Shown here piece after piece: positions 1-6,311 of a stretch of 6,423 nucleotides of DNA (within the stretch, counting starts at the first letter, position 1; every line of letters starts with the position of its first letter). The stretch is from positions 1 to 6,423 of the forward strand of contig JAFNXT010000010.1 of NCBI GenBank assembly GCA_017378975.1, given 5' to 3'. The notes beneath the pieces were generated by a model that had not been told where the DNA came from, did not search any database, and worked only from the letters and a program-made list of their open reading frames with translations. Source of the DNA: Oscillospiraceae bacterium (lineage in GTDB: Bacteria; Bacillota; Clostridia; Oscillospirales; Oscillospiraceae). A program made the position numbers and the translations under genes.

Positions 1-1164
1 ACCCTCCGCGCCAAGATCGATCTGGCCTCCGGCAACTTCAATATGCGCGACCCGGTCATCTACCGGATCCGGCATATGCATCACCACCGTCAGGGCGACA
101 AGTGGTGCATCTACCCCATGTATGACTTCGCTCACCCCATCCAGGACGCGCTGGAGGGGATCACCCATTCTCTGTGCTCTCTGGAGTTCGAGAACCACCG
201 CCCCCTGTACAACTGGGTGGTGGAGAACGTTTCCGTGCCCCATCATCCCCGGCAGATCGAGTTCGCCCGTCTGGGCATCGACCACACCGTCCTGAGCAAG
301 CGGAAGCTCAGAGCGTTGGTGGAGAACGGCTATGTCTCCGGCTGGGACGACCCCCGGATGCCCACCCTGTGCGGTCTGCGCCGCCGTGGCTATACCCCCA
401 AGGCGATCCGCAATTTCTGCGACCGTGTGGGCGTTGCCAAGAGCCCCAACACCATCGAGTACGCCTTCCTGGAGCACTGCCTCCGTGAGGACCTGAACGA
501 GACCGCTCAGCGTGTCATGGCTGTCCTGAAGCCTGTGAAGCTGACCATCACCAACTACCCCGAGGGCCAGTCCGAGACTGTCACCGTAGAGAACAACCCC
601 AACCGTCCCGAGGATGGCACCCGTGAGATCACCTTCTCCAGAAACCTGTGGATCGAAGCCGACGATTTCCTGGCCCAGCCCATCCCCAAGTACAAGCGTC
701 TGTACCCCGATGGCCCTGAATGCCGTCTGAAGGGCGCTTATGTCATCAAGTGTACCGGCTGCGTCACTGATGACGAAGGTAACGTCGTGGAGGTCTTGGC
801 CACCTACGATCCCGACTCCCGCGGCGGCGATCCTGCCGACGGCCGTAAGATCAAAGGAGCCACCATCCACTGGGTGGATGCAGCCACCTGCGTCGATGCC
901 GAAGTCCGTCAGTATTCCAACCTCTTCAACGATGCTGATCCCGATGCCGCGGGCAAGGATTTCCTGAGCTGCCTGGACCCCAACTCTCTGGAGATCCTCA
1001 CCGGCTGTAAGCTGGAGCGCAGTCTGGCTTCCGCCAAGGCCCCTGCTTCCTACCAGTTCATGCGTCTGGGTTATTTCTGCCCCGACAGCAAGGATTCTAC
1101 CCCGGAGCATCTGGTCTTCAACCGCTCCGTCAGCCTGAAGGACAGCTTTAAACCCACAAAATAA
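1..1164 (+). CDS. glnS: Glutaminyl-tRNA synthetase, C-terminal part (partial at left edge)
   Basis: The product charges tRNA-Gln with glutamine in the cytoplasm using ATP (class I aminoacyl-tRNA synthetase). The frame is open from base 1 and 387 codons are visible. Compared with the roughly 550-residue E. coli enzyme, about 170 N-terminal residues, including the HIGH motif, lie outside the window. Visible hallmarks are the stretch WCIYPMYDFAH near codons 36-44, whose Tyr at codon 41 corresponds to the glutamine-recognising Tyr211 of E. coli GlnRS; DALEGITHSLC just after it; the KMSKS-equivalent loop VLSKR at codons 97-101; and GWDDPRMPTLCGLRRRGYTP, followed by the beta-barrel anticodon-binding region. 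The C-terminus (LVFNRSVSLKD) also matches the family. The 21-base gap to the next gene contains only its ribosome binding site, so the two are probably co-transcribed. Bacterial GlnRS is a family acquired from eukaryotes; many Firmicutes use GatCAB instead. Identification is very secure. Confidence 0.97.
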   Translation, partial: TLRAKIDLASGNFNMRDPVIYRIRHMHHHRQGDKWCIYPMYDFAHPIQDALEGITHSLCSLEFENHRPLYNWVVENVSVPHHPRQIEFARLGIDHTVLSKRKLRALVENGYVSGWDDPRMPTLCGLRRRGYTPKAIRNFCDRVGVAKSPNTIEYAFLEHCLREDLNETAQRVMAVLKPVKLTITNYPEGQSETVTVENNPNRPEDGTREITFSRNLWIEADDFLAQPIPKYKRLYPDGPECRLKGAYVIKCTGCVTDDEGNVVEVLATYDPDSRGGDPADGRKIKGATIHWVDAATCVDAEVRQYSNLFNDADPDAAGKDFLSCLDPNSLEILTGCKLERSLASAKAPASYQFMRLGYFCPDSKDSTPEHLVFNRSVSLKDSFKPTK

Positions 1165-1185
1165 GCTCCACAGGAGAGTCGACCA

Positions 1186-3003
1186 ATGGAACAGAACGCC
1201 CCCAACATCATCGATGTCCATTTGAAGGACGCTTCCCCCATGGCGACCGTAGAGAAGATCCGCTCCATCGTGGCTTCTTGTGGCCTGACCACCAAGGAAC
1301 GGTGGTTCGAGAGTGGCACTCCCTATTGTTATTCCAACCAGATCTCCATCCCCGGCACCACCTTCTATACCAACGGCAAGGGCCTGACCCGTGAGCTGGC
1401 CCTTGCCAGCGGTTACGGCGAGCTGATCGAGCGGCTTCAGGTAGGGTTCATCTATGGCCCCACCCCTCTGAAGGACGAGGATTTCGCTCTGCGGGATGAC
1501 CGCTTTGAGATGATCCCGGTGGAACAGCTCCTGCAGGAGCATCCGGACTGGTACCAAAGAGTAGCGGACATCCTGACCGGCTCCACCGGTGAGATCCTGA
1601 CCCCAGCAGAGCTTCTGGGCAGGTTCACCACCAGGGACGGCATGATCTCTGTAGCCCCCTTCCTGGATCTGCACACCAATAAGAAGGTCTACTTCCCCCG
1701 GCTCCTTTGGAAGCTGGCATACAGCAGTAACGGCTGTGCCGCCGGCAACTCCCCGGAGGAGGCTCTGGTCCAGGCGATCAGCGAGATCGTGGAGCGGAAC
1801 CACATGATCCGCATCGTTCGGCACGGTCTTGCCCTGCCGGAGATACCGGAAGAGGAACTGAAGAAATATCCCGTATCCTACGAGATCATCGATTTCATCC
1901 GTAGCAACGATTACAAAGTCTTCATCAAGGATGCATCTTTGGGGACCGGCTTCCCTGTGGTCTGCGCCTGTTTCATCGACCACCGGACCGGCCGTTACCA
2001 CACCCATTTCGGTGCCCACCCGGTACTGGAGATCGCGCTGGAGCGTGCCCTGACCGAAAGCTTCCAGGGCCGCCATCTGGACCAGCTCACTGCCAACGAA
2101 GATTTCGTATCAAGGAAGATCCAGTTCTCCTTCAACGACTTCTTCACCGAGCTTCGCCAGAGCTCCGGTAACAAGCTCCCATCCTTTTTCGTCGATGAAA
2201 GCCCCTACGCCTTCGACCCTGATATGGGGATGGACTGCTTCGACAACAAAAAGCTTCTCTCTTGGTGTAAGGACTACTTCAGAAAGCTGGGCTATCCCCT
2301 GCTGATCACGGACTTCTCCTGTCTGGGCTTCCCTACTTACCAGATCCTTTCCCCCGGCTACAGCGAGGCCTATATCAACCGCATCAGCCGGAAAACCGAC
2401 GATCAGCTCTACGCTCCCTATGCCAGCGCCGCGCTGAAGGATCTGGGAAAGGCGGACGAGCAGGTGCTTCTGGGCTTCCTAATGCACATGAACAAGCTCA
2501 AGACCGTGGACCCCAGCTTCCGCACCTTGCTTGACTTCAGCCTGCTGGCCAAGATCCCGGGCTGGATCGACACCAGGAAGCAGCGCAAGCTGGTAGCCGC
2601 CTCCACAGGATATGCTTATATCCGCCTTGGAAAATACGGTCACGCCGCCGCTTCTGTTGCAAAAATGATCCCCTACGCCTCTGGCGATGAGTTAGACAAG
2701 CTCATTTGTCTGAAACGCTTCCTGACCATGCACGACGAAGGATATGATCCGGCCTACATAGAAAAGACCCTCCGTCTCTTCCACGGAGATCAGACAACGG
2801 ACGCTCTGCTGTCCGACTTCCGTGAAGGCAGGAACCCCCTTGAGCCCCACATCCTCCACTGCGACAAGATCCACTGCGAAGGATGCATCCTGAAACAAGA
2901 ATGTTGTCTACATCGGGTGGAAACGCTGGCCAAGCGCCTTGACGATCACATGGCTGAGCTGGACTTCGACACCATGGCCGCCCATTTGGCTACGATCGCA
3001 TAA
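1186..3003 (+). CDS. ycaO: YcaO-family ATP-dependent enzyme, E. coli YcaO type, with TPR-like region and C-terminal Cys cluster (YcaO-1)
   Basis: The product has 605 residues and probably acts in the cytoplasm, as there is no signal peptide or membrane segment. The YcaO ATP/Mg motifs are intact: S75-x3-E79-x2-E82-R83 after NGKGLTRELALA; E192-x3-Q196-x3-E200-x2-E203-R204 after AAGNSPE; and R287-x3-E291-x2-Q294-x-R296. E. coli YcaO shows the same spacing (its E75/E78, E191/E199/E202, R286/E290). The block SLPEIP-like/KYP and the GxHP-type strand also resemble that protein. Residues about 466-515 look like a TPR-type helical pair, as in E. coli YcaO. A tail from about 516 carries C559-x4-C564-x2-C567-x5-C573-C574, which could bind zinc or an iron-sulfur cluster. 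No C-terminal PxPxP is present, so it is not a typical azoline former. YcaO enzymes activate backbone amides with ATP; E. coli YcaO is linked to RimO methylthiolation of S12. The substrate here is unknown. The start is set by AGGAG at 1172-1176, nine bases before ATG. It lies directly behind glnS. Confidence 0.93.
   Translation: MEQNAPNIIDVHLKDASPMATVEKIRSIVASCGLTTKERWFESGTPYCYSNQISIPGTTFYTNGKGLTRELALASGYGELIERLQVGFIYGPTPLKDEDFALRDDRFEMIPVEQLLQEHPDWYQRVADILTGSTGEILTPAELLGRFTTRDGMISVAPFLDLHTNKKVYFPRLLWKLAYSSNGCAAGNSPEEALVQAISEIVERNHMIRIVRHGLALPEIPEEELKKYPVSYEIIDFIRSNDYKVFIKDASLGTGFPVVCACFIDHRTGRYHTHFGAHPVLEIALERALTESFQGRHLDQLTANEDFVSRKIQFSFNDFFTELRQSSGNKLPSFFVDESPYAFDPDMGMDCFDNKKLLSWCKDYFRKLGYPLLITDFSCLGFPTYQILSPGYSEAYINRISRKTDDQLYAPYASAALKDLGKADEQVLLGFLMHMNKLKTVDPSFRTLLDFSLLAKIPGWIDTRKQRKLVAASTGYAYIRLGKYGHAAASVAKMIPYASGDELDKLICLKRFLTMHDEGYDPAYIEKTLRLFHGDQTTDALLSDFREGRNPLEPHILHCDKIHCEGCILKQECCLHRVETLAKRLDDHMAELDFDTMAAHLATIA
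1771..1796 (+). repeat. 26-base exact direct repeat in ycaO-1 (partner at 5317-5342)
   Basis: These 26 bases are identical to 5317-5342 in the second ycaO gene. They encode QAISEIVE and most of the following R of the central ATP-binding motif. Both flanks diverge immediately (third codon position on the left, next codon on the right). The repeat reflects paralogy of the two genes combined with identical synonymous codon choice, and it is not a mobile-element repeat. Confidence 0.85.
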
Positions 3004-3016
3004 CAGACATACTATA

Positions 3017-3053
3017 AAAACCGGAGAGCGGTCGAACACCGCCCTCCGGTTTT
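3017..3053. terminator. Bidirectional rho-independent terminator between convergent genes
   Basis: The stem is CCGGAG (3021-3026) pairing with CTCCGG (3044-3049), one A/C mismatch (3027/3043), then GCGGT (3028-3032) pairing with ACCGC (3038-3042) around a 5-base loop. It is preceded by a run of A from 3016 and followed by TTTT (3050-3053), so the same hairpin with a U-tract forms from either strand. It lies 13 bases after the ycaO-1 stop and 10 bases after the stop of the convergent Cys-rich gene, so one element serves both. Confidence 0.9.
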
Positions 3054-3063
3054 CACATTGATA

Positions 3064-4575
3064 TCACCCGGCGAAGCCGCTTCCATCACAAGCATCGCAC
3101 CAATAATCGCCCTTACAAGTCGGACACTTTCCGGAGCCCTTGCAGGAAGAGCATTTCAGATGTCCCTCGCCCCCACATTTCTTGCAATCCCCGGTATCAC
3201 CGCAGGCGGAACAATGCCTGCTCGAGTCCGTCCAAAGCCAGCAGACGTTGCAGCTTCTGGCGCCGCCGCATTTGGAACAAGTGATCTTGCCGAACACACA
3301 TTCCAGTACGTTACAATCACCGCTCCCATCGCATCTGGTGCACCACCATCCGTCACCGCCGCATTTGGTGCAGTCACCGCCGGGGCTGACAGGTCTTGAA
3401 TGATCCGACCCGGAAGGACCATCCCCCTGAGAAGCACCGCCGGCGACACCGATGGAATAAGGATACCCCTCATACTGATACCCTTCGATGCACATCCTGT
3501 CATCTTTTTCGTAGATACCGTTACAGGTGGAGCATTTACCGCTGCCTTCGCACATATAGCACAGATCATAGCCGCCGTCACACAGCGAGCATTCACCGCT
3601 ATCCATACAAGCATGGCAGGTCCTGTCCTCATACCTCGGGTTATTGGTACAGGTCTGGCATTCGTTCGAACCCTCGCAGGACAAGCAACGCAGCTTTCCG
3701 GTCCCATTGCAGTCCTGATAACTGCACGCTCCTTCGTTGCAGTAAGAGCCCTCACACCTGGTCTTTCCGTACCAGCAGTCGTCATGCTCCACCTTGCGGT
3801 AGGCGGTCAAGGACTGGAGAGGACCGTTCAGATCATAGCGCCCTTTCCCTCCGCAGGTCAGGCACCCTCCGTCACCTTGACACAGATAACAGGGTTTTTG
3901 TCCGCTGCATTTCCAGCAGGGCTCATAGCCTCCGGTGCAGGTATCGAACGTGCAGGTCCCCTTCCCGTTACAGCCCCTGCATTTCTCTCCACGGGTATCT
4001 TTTCCCGCACCCATACACTGATCGCACAGATCCGTGCCCCAGCATACATAGCACAGTTCTTTACCGGAACCTTTGCAATAGGGACAATATTTTTCGCCCT
4101 TACAGGCCACGCAGTCACCGCTGCCTCCGCAGGAGATACAATCAACGATATTGGTATGATCCTCATGCGAAGGAGCAGTACTTTCCGTATCGTCGGAATG
4201 GCTCGGAGCATCACTTTCCTCAGTAGGATCGGTCACCGACGGAATGGATCCACCGCTTTCCTCCGTTGGATCATCCATGGGTTTGGTGGTCACATCGACA
4301 CGCTCAGTCTGCAGTTGGGTCTGCATCACCGGGCGTGTGTTATCCGGCGCGGACTGCGGCCCGATCACGCCAAGCAAGGCAAGTATCAAAGTTACGACCA
4401 AACCGGCGACCACCGCGAGACCAACACAAAGCGCGATCAGCGGTAACACCAGGCTTTTCCGCGCCGGAGCCGACGGCGAATATACTTTCTTGTCGTCCGG
4501 TATCTGCTTCTTACCACATTTACCGCAAAATGTGGCTCCTTCATCCAATGGCTGTCCGCAGTGGATACAGTACAT
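3064..4575 (-). CDS. Membrane-anchored zinc-ribbon protein with giant Cys/Gly-rich (DnaJ-like CxxC) exported domain
   Basis: The product has 503 residues. Residues 1-22 form a zinc ribbon (C3-x2-C6 and C17-x2-C20). After a basic stretch, residues about 41-72 form a single hydrophobic helix; positive charges before it and acidic residues after it predict the N-terminus inside and the rest outside the membrane. Residues about 95-145 are a Ser/Thr/Pro/Asp/Glu-rich linker with duplicated DPTEES and APSHxD pieces. Residues 146-496 contain 58 cysteines, mostly as CxxC pairs about nine residues apart with CxGxG-like surroundings, as in the zinc-binding region of DnaJ. They fall into three modules (146-241, 267-362, 402-496) separated by Cys-free linkers. 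There is no J-domain and no sorting signal. The function is unknown; multi-zinc binding, thiol redox chemistry or serving as a modification substrate are all possible. The start at 4575 is set by AGGAGG eight bases upstream; an upstream in-frame ATG at 4614 would lie upstream of the predicted transcript start. The gene is convergent with ycaO-1 and divergent from ycaO-2. Confidence 0.88.
   Translation of the reverse strand: MYCIHCGQPLDEGATFCGKCGKKQIPDDKKVYSPSAPARKSLVLPLIALCVGLAVVAGLVVTLILALLGVIGPQSAPDNTRPVMQTQLQTERVDVTTKPMDDPTEESGGSIPSVTDPTEESDAPSHSDDTESTAPSHEDHTNIVDCISCGGSGDCVACKGEKYCPYCKGSGKELCYVCWGTDLCDQCMGAGKDTRGEKCRGCNGKGTCTFDTCTGGYEPCWKCSGQKPCYLCQGDGGCLTCGGKGRYDLNGPLQSLTAYRKVEHDDCWYGKTRCEGSYCNEGACSYQDCNGTGKLRCLSCEGSNECQTCTNNPRYEDRTCHACMDSGECSLCDGGYDLCYMCEGSGKCSTCNGIYEKDDRMCIEGYQYEGYPYSIGVAGGASQGDGPSGSDHSRPVSPGGDCTKCGGDGWWCTRCDGSGDCNVLECVFGKITCSKCGGARSCNVCWLWTDSSRHCSACGDTGDCKKCGGEGHLKCSSCKGSGKCPTCKGDYWCDACDGSGFAG
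3088..4140 (-). repeat. Three Cys-rich modules inside the membrane-anchored protein
   Basis: Module 1 spans 3853-4140 (20 Cys), module 2 spans 3490-3777 (18 Cys) and module 3 spans 3088-3372 (20 Cys). Modules 2 and 3 share one spacing signature: C-x4-C, x6-7, then successive CxxC pairs separated by 5, 9-10, 5, 6-7 and 5 residues. Module 1 contains the same C-x4-C step (C208 to C213) but late in the module, with more CxxC pairs before it, like a shifted version. Conservation is in cysteine spacing and Gly positions, not in DNA sequence, so these are old protein-level repeats. Confidence 0.75.
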
Positions 4576-4583
4576 GATGCATA

Positions 4584-4589
4584 CCTCCT
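4584..4589 (-). promoter_or_regulatory. Ribosome binding site of the Cys-rich gene
   Basis: The minus strand reads AGGAGG here, followed by 8 bases and then ATG at 4575-4573. This perfect site fixes the start so that the protein opens with MYCIHCG, the usual position for an N-terminal zinc ribbon. It argues against the in-frame ATG 13 codons upstream, and against another ATG at 4582 that is out of frame. Confidence 0.85.
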
Positions 4590-4604
4590 GTGATCTTTCT
4601 TTTA

Positions 4605-4633
4605 ACTGTAACATACCTGAAGAGGTTTTTCAA
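4605..4633 (-). promoter_or_regulatory. Predicted sigma-A-type promoter of the Cys-rich gene
   Basis: On the minus strand, TTGAAA (-35, 4633-4628) is followed by a 17-base spacer and TACAGT (-10, 4610-4605). The -10 is preceded by TGT, an extended -10. Transcription would start near 4598, giving a leader of about 22 bases that includes the AGGAGG site. The -35 lies inside an imperfect palindrome. Confidence 0.6.
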
Positions 4634-4658
4634 GAAATATGTCGATGTCTCGAAAAAC
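4625..4658. promoter_or_regulatory. Imperfect palindrome between divergent promoters, candidate operator
   Basis: The left arm (4625-4638) and the reverse complement of the right arm (4645-4658) agree at 12 of 14 positions, with outer 7-base arms GTTTTTC and GAAAAAC exactly matched and a 6-base centre. It covers the -35 box of the minus-strand promoter and ends 6 bases before the -35 of the plus-strand promoter, the expected place for a repressor or activator controlling both genes. No regulator gene is present in the window and the regulator family cannot be told. It lacks a U-tract and GC-rich stem, so it is not a convincing terminator. Confidence 0.5.
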
Positions 4659-4664
4659 ATCTCC

Positions 4665-4693
4665 TTGCGTTCCCCGAAGGCATGTGATATGAT
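4665..4693 (+). promoter_or_regulatory. Predicted sigma-A-type promoter of ycaO-2
   Basis: TTGCGT (-35, 4665-4670) is followed by a 17-base spacer and TATGAT (-10, 4688-4693), preceded by TGA, an extended -10. The -35 is weak (TTG conserved) but the spacing is ideal. Transcription would start near 4700, leaving a short leader that contains the ribosome binding site at 4704-4714. Confidence 0.65.
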
Positions 4694-4722
4694 CCTAGAA
4701 AACAAGGAAGGGAGAAACGCCC

Positions 4723-6300
4723 ATGACGGATCACATCACAGAAGCTCGTGAACTGATCGACGCCCAATTCAAAGATTCCAGCCCGGAGGCTACCGTAGGA
4801 CGGATCCGGCAGATCCTGGCTTCCCATGGTATCGAAACGGAAGAATACTGGCGACAGACCTGTGTGCCCTACTGCCACTCTCTCGGTGTCCGGATCAAGG
4901 GCACCGGCTTCAGCGTCAACGGCAAGGGTCTGACCAAAAGCTTTGCTCTGGCCAGCGGCTACGGCGAACTGATGGAGCGACTGCAATTCGCCAACATCAA
5001 CACCGGCTACGCCCAGAAGATGTCCGATCTGACAGCCAATGACCCCAGTCTGTGCCGGGTGCGTCTTCAGGAGCTTCTGGCCACCGACCTTGGATGGTAC
5101 GAAAAGATCTCCCGCCGACTGGAGAAGTATACCGGAAGTGTCATGTCCGGCGAAGCCATCCTGAAACGCAACGCCGACCCCGACGGAACGGTGCCCTGCA
5201 GCCCCGTCTACTGCCTGACCACAGGACAGACACGCTATTACCCCAATACCCTTCGAGGCAGGATCTATACCACCAACGGTCTGGCGGCAGGCAACTCCGC
5301 CGAGGAGACTTTGGTGCAGGCGATCAGCGAGATCGTGGAGCGTCACCATATGCTCCGGATCATCCACGAGGGCCTGATTTTGCCGGACATCCCTGAAGAA
5401 GATCTGGCGAAGCACCGCACCGCCTACGACATCATCACCTACATCCGTCAGCAGGGTTTGAGAGTCACCGTGAAGGACTGCTCCTTCGGCACCGGCTTCC
5501 CTGTTATTTGCGTATGCATGACTGACCCCGATACCGGTCGATATCATACCCATTTGGGTGCCTATCCCATCTTCGAGATCGCATTGGAGCGAGCCCTGAC
5601 GGAAAGCTTCCAGGGCTACGATATCCACCATGTGGCCCGGTTCGAAGGGTTCCTTCCCAAGACCCGTCGCTCCTTCACCAGCGTGTCCAACGAGGTGACG
5701 CAAGGTTCCTGGGAAAAGCCCAGAGAGTTCTTCACCGGCACGCCTTCCTTCCCCTACGACCCGAGCGCCGGATTCTCCGGTGGCGACAACAAAGCCTTGC
5801 TCCGACAGATCATCCGTTGGTTCCAGGATCAGGATCTGGATATCCTGGTCCGTGACTATTCCTGTCTGGGCTTTCACACCTATCAGGTGATCATCCCGGG
5901 CTACAGCGAATGCTTCCTGAACCGTATCGATCCCAAGACCGATGATCTGCGATACGCTCCCTTCGCAGAGAAAGCACTCCGCGATCCTTCCAAGGCGACC
6001 ATACAGGACATGCTGGGCCTTTTGATGCACCAGCAGGAGCTGAAGAACCTCACCGCCAATATCAACGGTGTCCACGGTTTCCTTTCTCAGGCCCGGATCT
6101 CCGCGGAGCTTTCACCGGCACAGGAAGAACTGTACCTGAACGGCAGTCTTGGCTATATTTACTACGCCCTCGGCAAGCTACGGGAAGCCGCTGCCTGTGC
6201 CGACAATCTGAGCCGCATCTGCCCCGCTTCGGAGCGTGGCAAGCTTGTCTGCCTGAGGCGTTACCTCGACTGGAAGCCGGAAGCACCGGCACATGGGTAA
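4723..6300 (+). CDS. ycaO: YcaO-family ATP-dependent enzyme, shorter paralogue without Cys-cluster tail (YcaO-2)
   Basis: The product has 525 residues and is clearly paralogous to YcaO-1 over nearly its whole length (shared NGKGLT, LASGYGEL, AISEIVER, EIALERALTESFQG, SCLGF, PGYSE). The ATP-site residues are conserved: S78-x3-E82-x2-E85-R86; E195-x3-Q199-x3-E203-x2-E206-R207; R290-x3-E294-x2-Q297. The arginine that follows in YcaO-1 and E. coli YcaO (QGR) is tyrosine here (Y299). A TPR-like helical pair occupies about 466-515, and the protein then stops, so the 80-90-residue tail with the Cys cluster of YcaO-1 is absent. It ends KPEAPAHG, which is not the PxPxP of azoline-forming YcaOs. The start is supported by AAGGAAGGGAG at 4704-4714, eight bases before ATG. 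It has its own predicted promoter, divergent from the Cys-rich gene, and lies 11 bases before the next gene on the same strand. The reaction and substrate are unknown; a specificity different from YcaO-1 is likely, as both copies are kept intact. Confidence 0.92.
   Translation: MTDHITEARELIDAQFKDSSPEATVGRIRQILASHGIETEEYWRQTCVPYCHSLGVRIKGTGFSVNGKGLTKSFALASGYGELMERLQFANINTGYAQKMSDLTANDPSLCRVRLQELLATDLGWYEKISRRLEKYTGSVMSGEAILKRNADPDGTVPCSPVYCLTTGQTRYYPNTLRGRIYTTNGLAAGNSAEETLVQAISEIVERHHMLRIIHEGLILPDIPEEDLAKHRTAYDIITYIRQQGLRVTVKDCSFGTGFPVICVCMTDPDTGRYHTHLGAYPIFEIALERALTESFQGYDIHHVARFEGFLPKTRRSFTSVSNEVTQGSWEKPREFFTGTPSFPYDPSAGFSGGDNKALLRQIIRWFQDQDLDILVRDYSCLGFHTYQVIIPGYSECFLNRIDPKTDDLRYAPFAEKALRDPSKATIQDMLGLLMHQQELKNLTANINGVHGFLSQARISAELSPAQEELYLNGSLGYIYYALGKLREAAACADNLSRICPASERGKLVCLRRYLDWKPEAPAHG
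5317..5342 (+). repeat. 26-base exact direct repeat in ycaO-2 (partner at 1771-1796)
   Basis: This is the second copy of the exact match that encodes the central ATP-binding motif of both paralogues. A further 15-base identity covers GESFQG-type coding near 5601-5615 and its counterpart near 2056-2070, where the flanking codons differ only at third positions. Confidence 0.8.
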
Positions 6301-6311
6301 AAGGTCTTAAG

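Noticed and set aside
1165..1185. A separate promoter for ycaO-1 between it and glnS
   Set aside because: The 21-base gap holds only the AGGAG site; I see no convincing -10/-35 pair there.
3088..4140. Recurring short motifs that might suggest a CRISPR or tandem DNA repeat array
   Set aside because: The repeats are of Cys/Gly codons with variable spacing inside an open reading frame; no identical repeat-spacer units exist.
3400..4446. Long open frames on the plus strand opposite the Cys-rich gene, including one of 348 codons
   Set aside because: Repetitive TGC/TGT and GGN codons read backwards give Ala/Thr/Ile-rich open frames; the regular CxxC pattern and zinc ribbon show that the minus strand is the coding strand.
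4576..4614. An upstream in-frame ATG at 4614 for the Cys-rich gene
   Set aside because: It lies upstream of the predicted transcription start, has no ribosome binding site, and would add 13 residues before an otherwise textbook N-terminal zinc ribbon; the AGGAGG at 4584-4589 fits the ATG at 4575.
4625..4658. The palindrome as a transcription terminator or riboswitch
   Set aside because: The stem is AT-rich, lacks a U-tract, and sits between divergent promoters upstream of both predicted transcript starts, so an operator is the better reading.
4630..6075. Long open frame (481 codons) on the minus strand opposite ycaO-2
   Set aside because: It lies wholly antisense to a well-conserved YcaO gene, runs into the divergent promoter region and has no recognisable domain or ribosome binding site; it arises because GC-rich codon use leaves few stops in this antisense frame.
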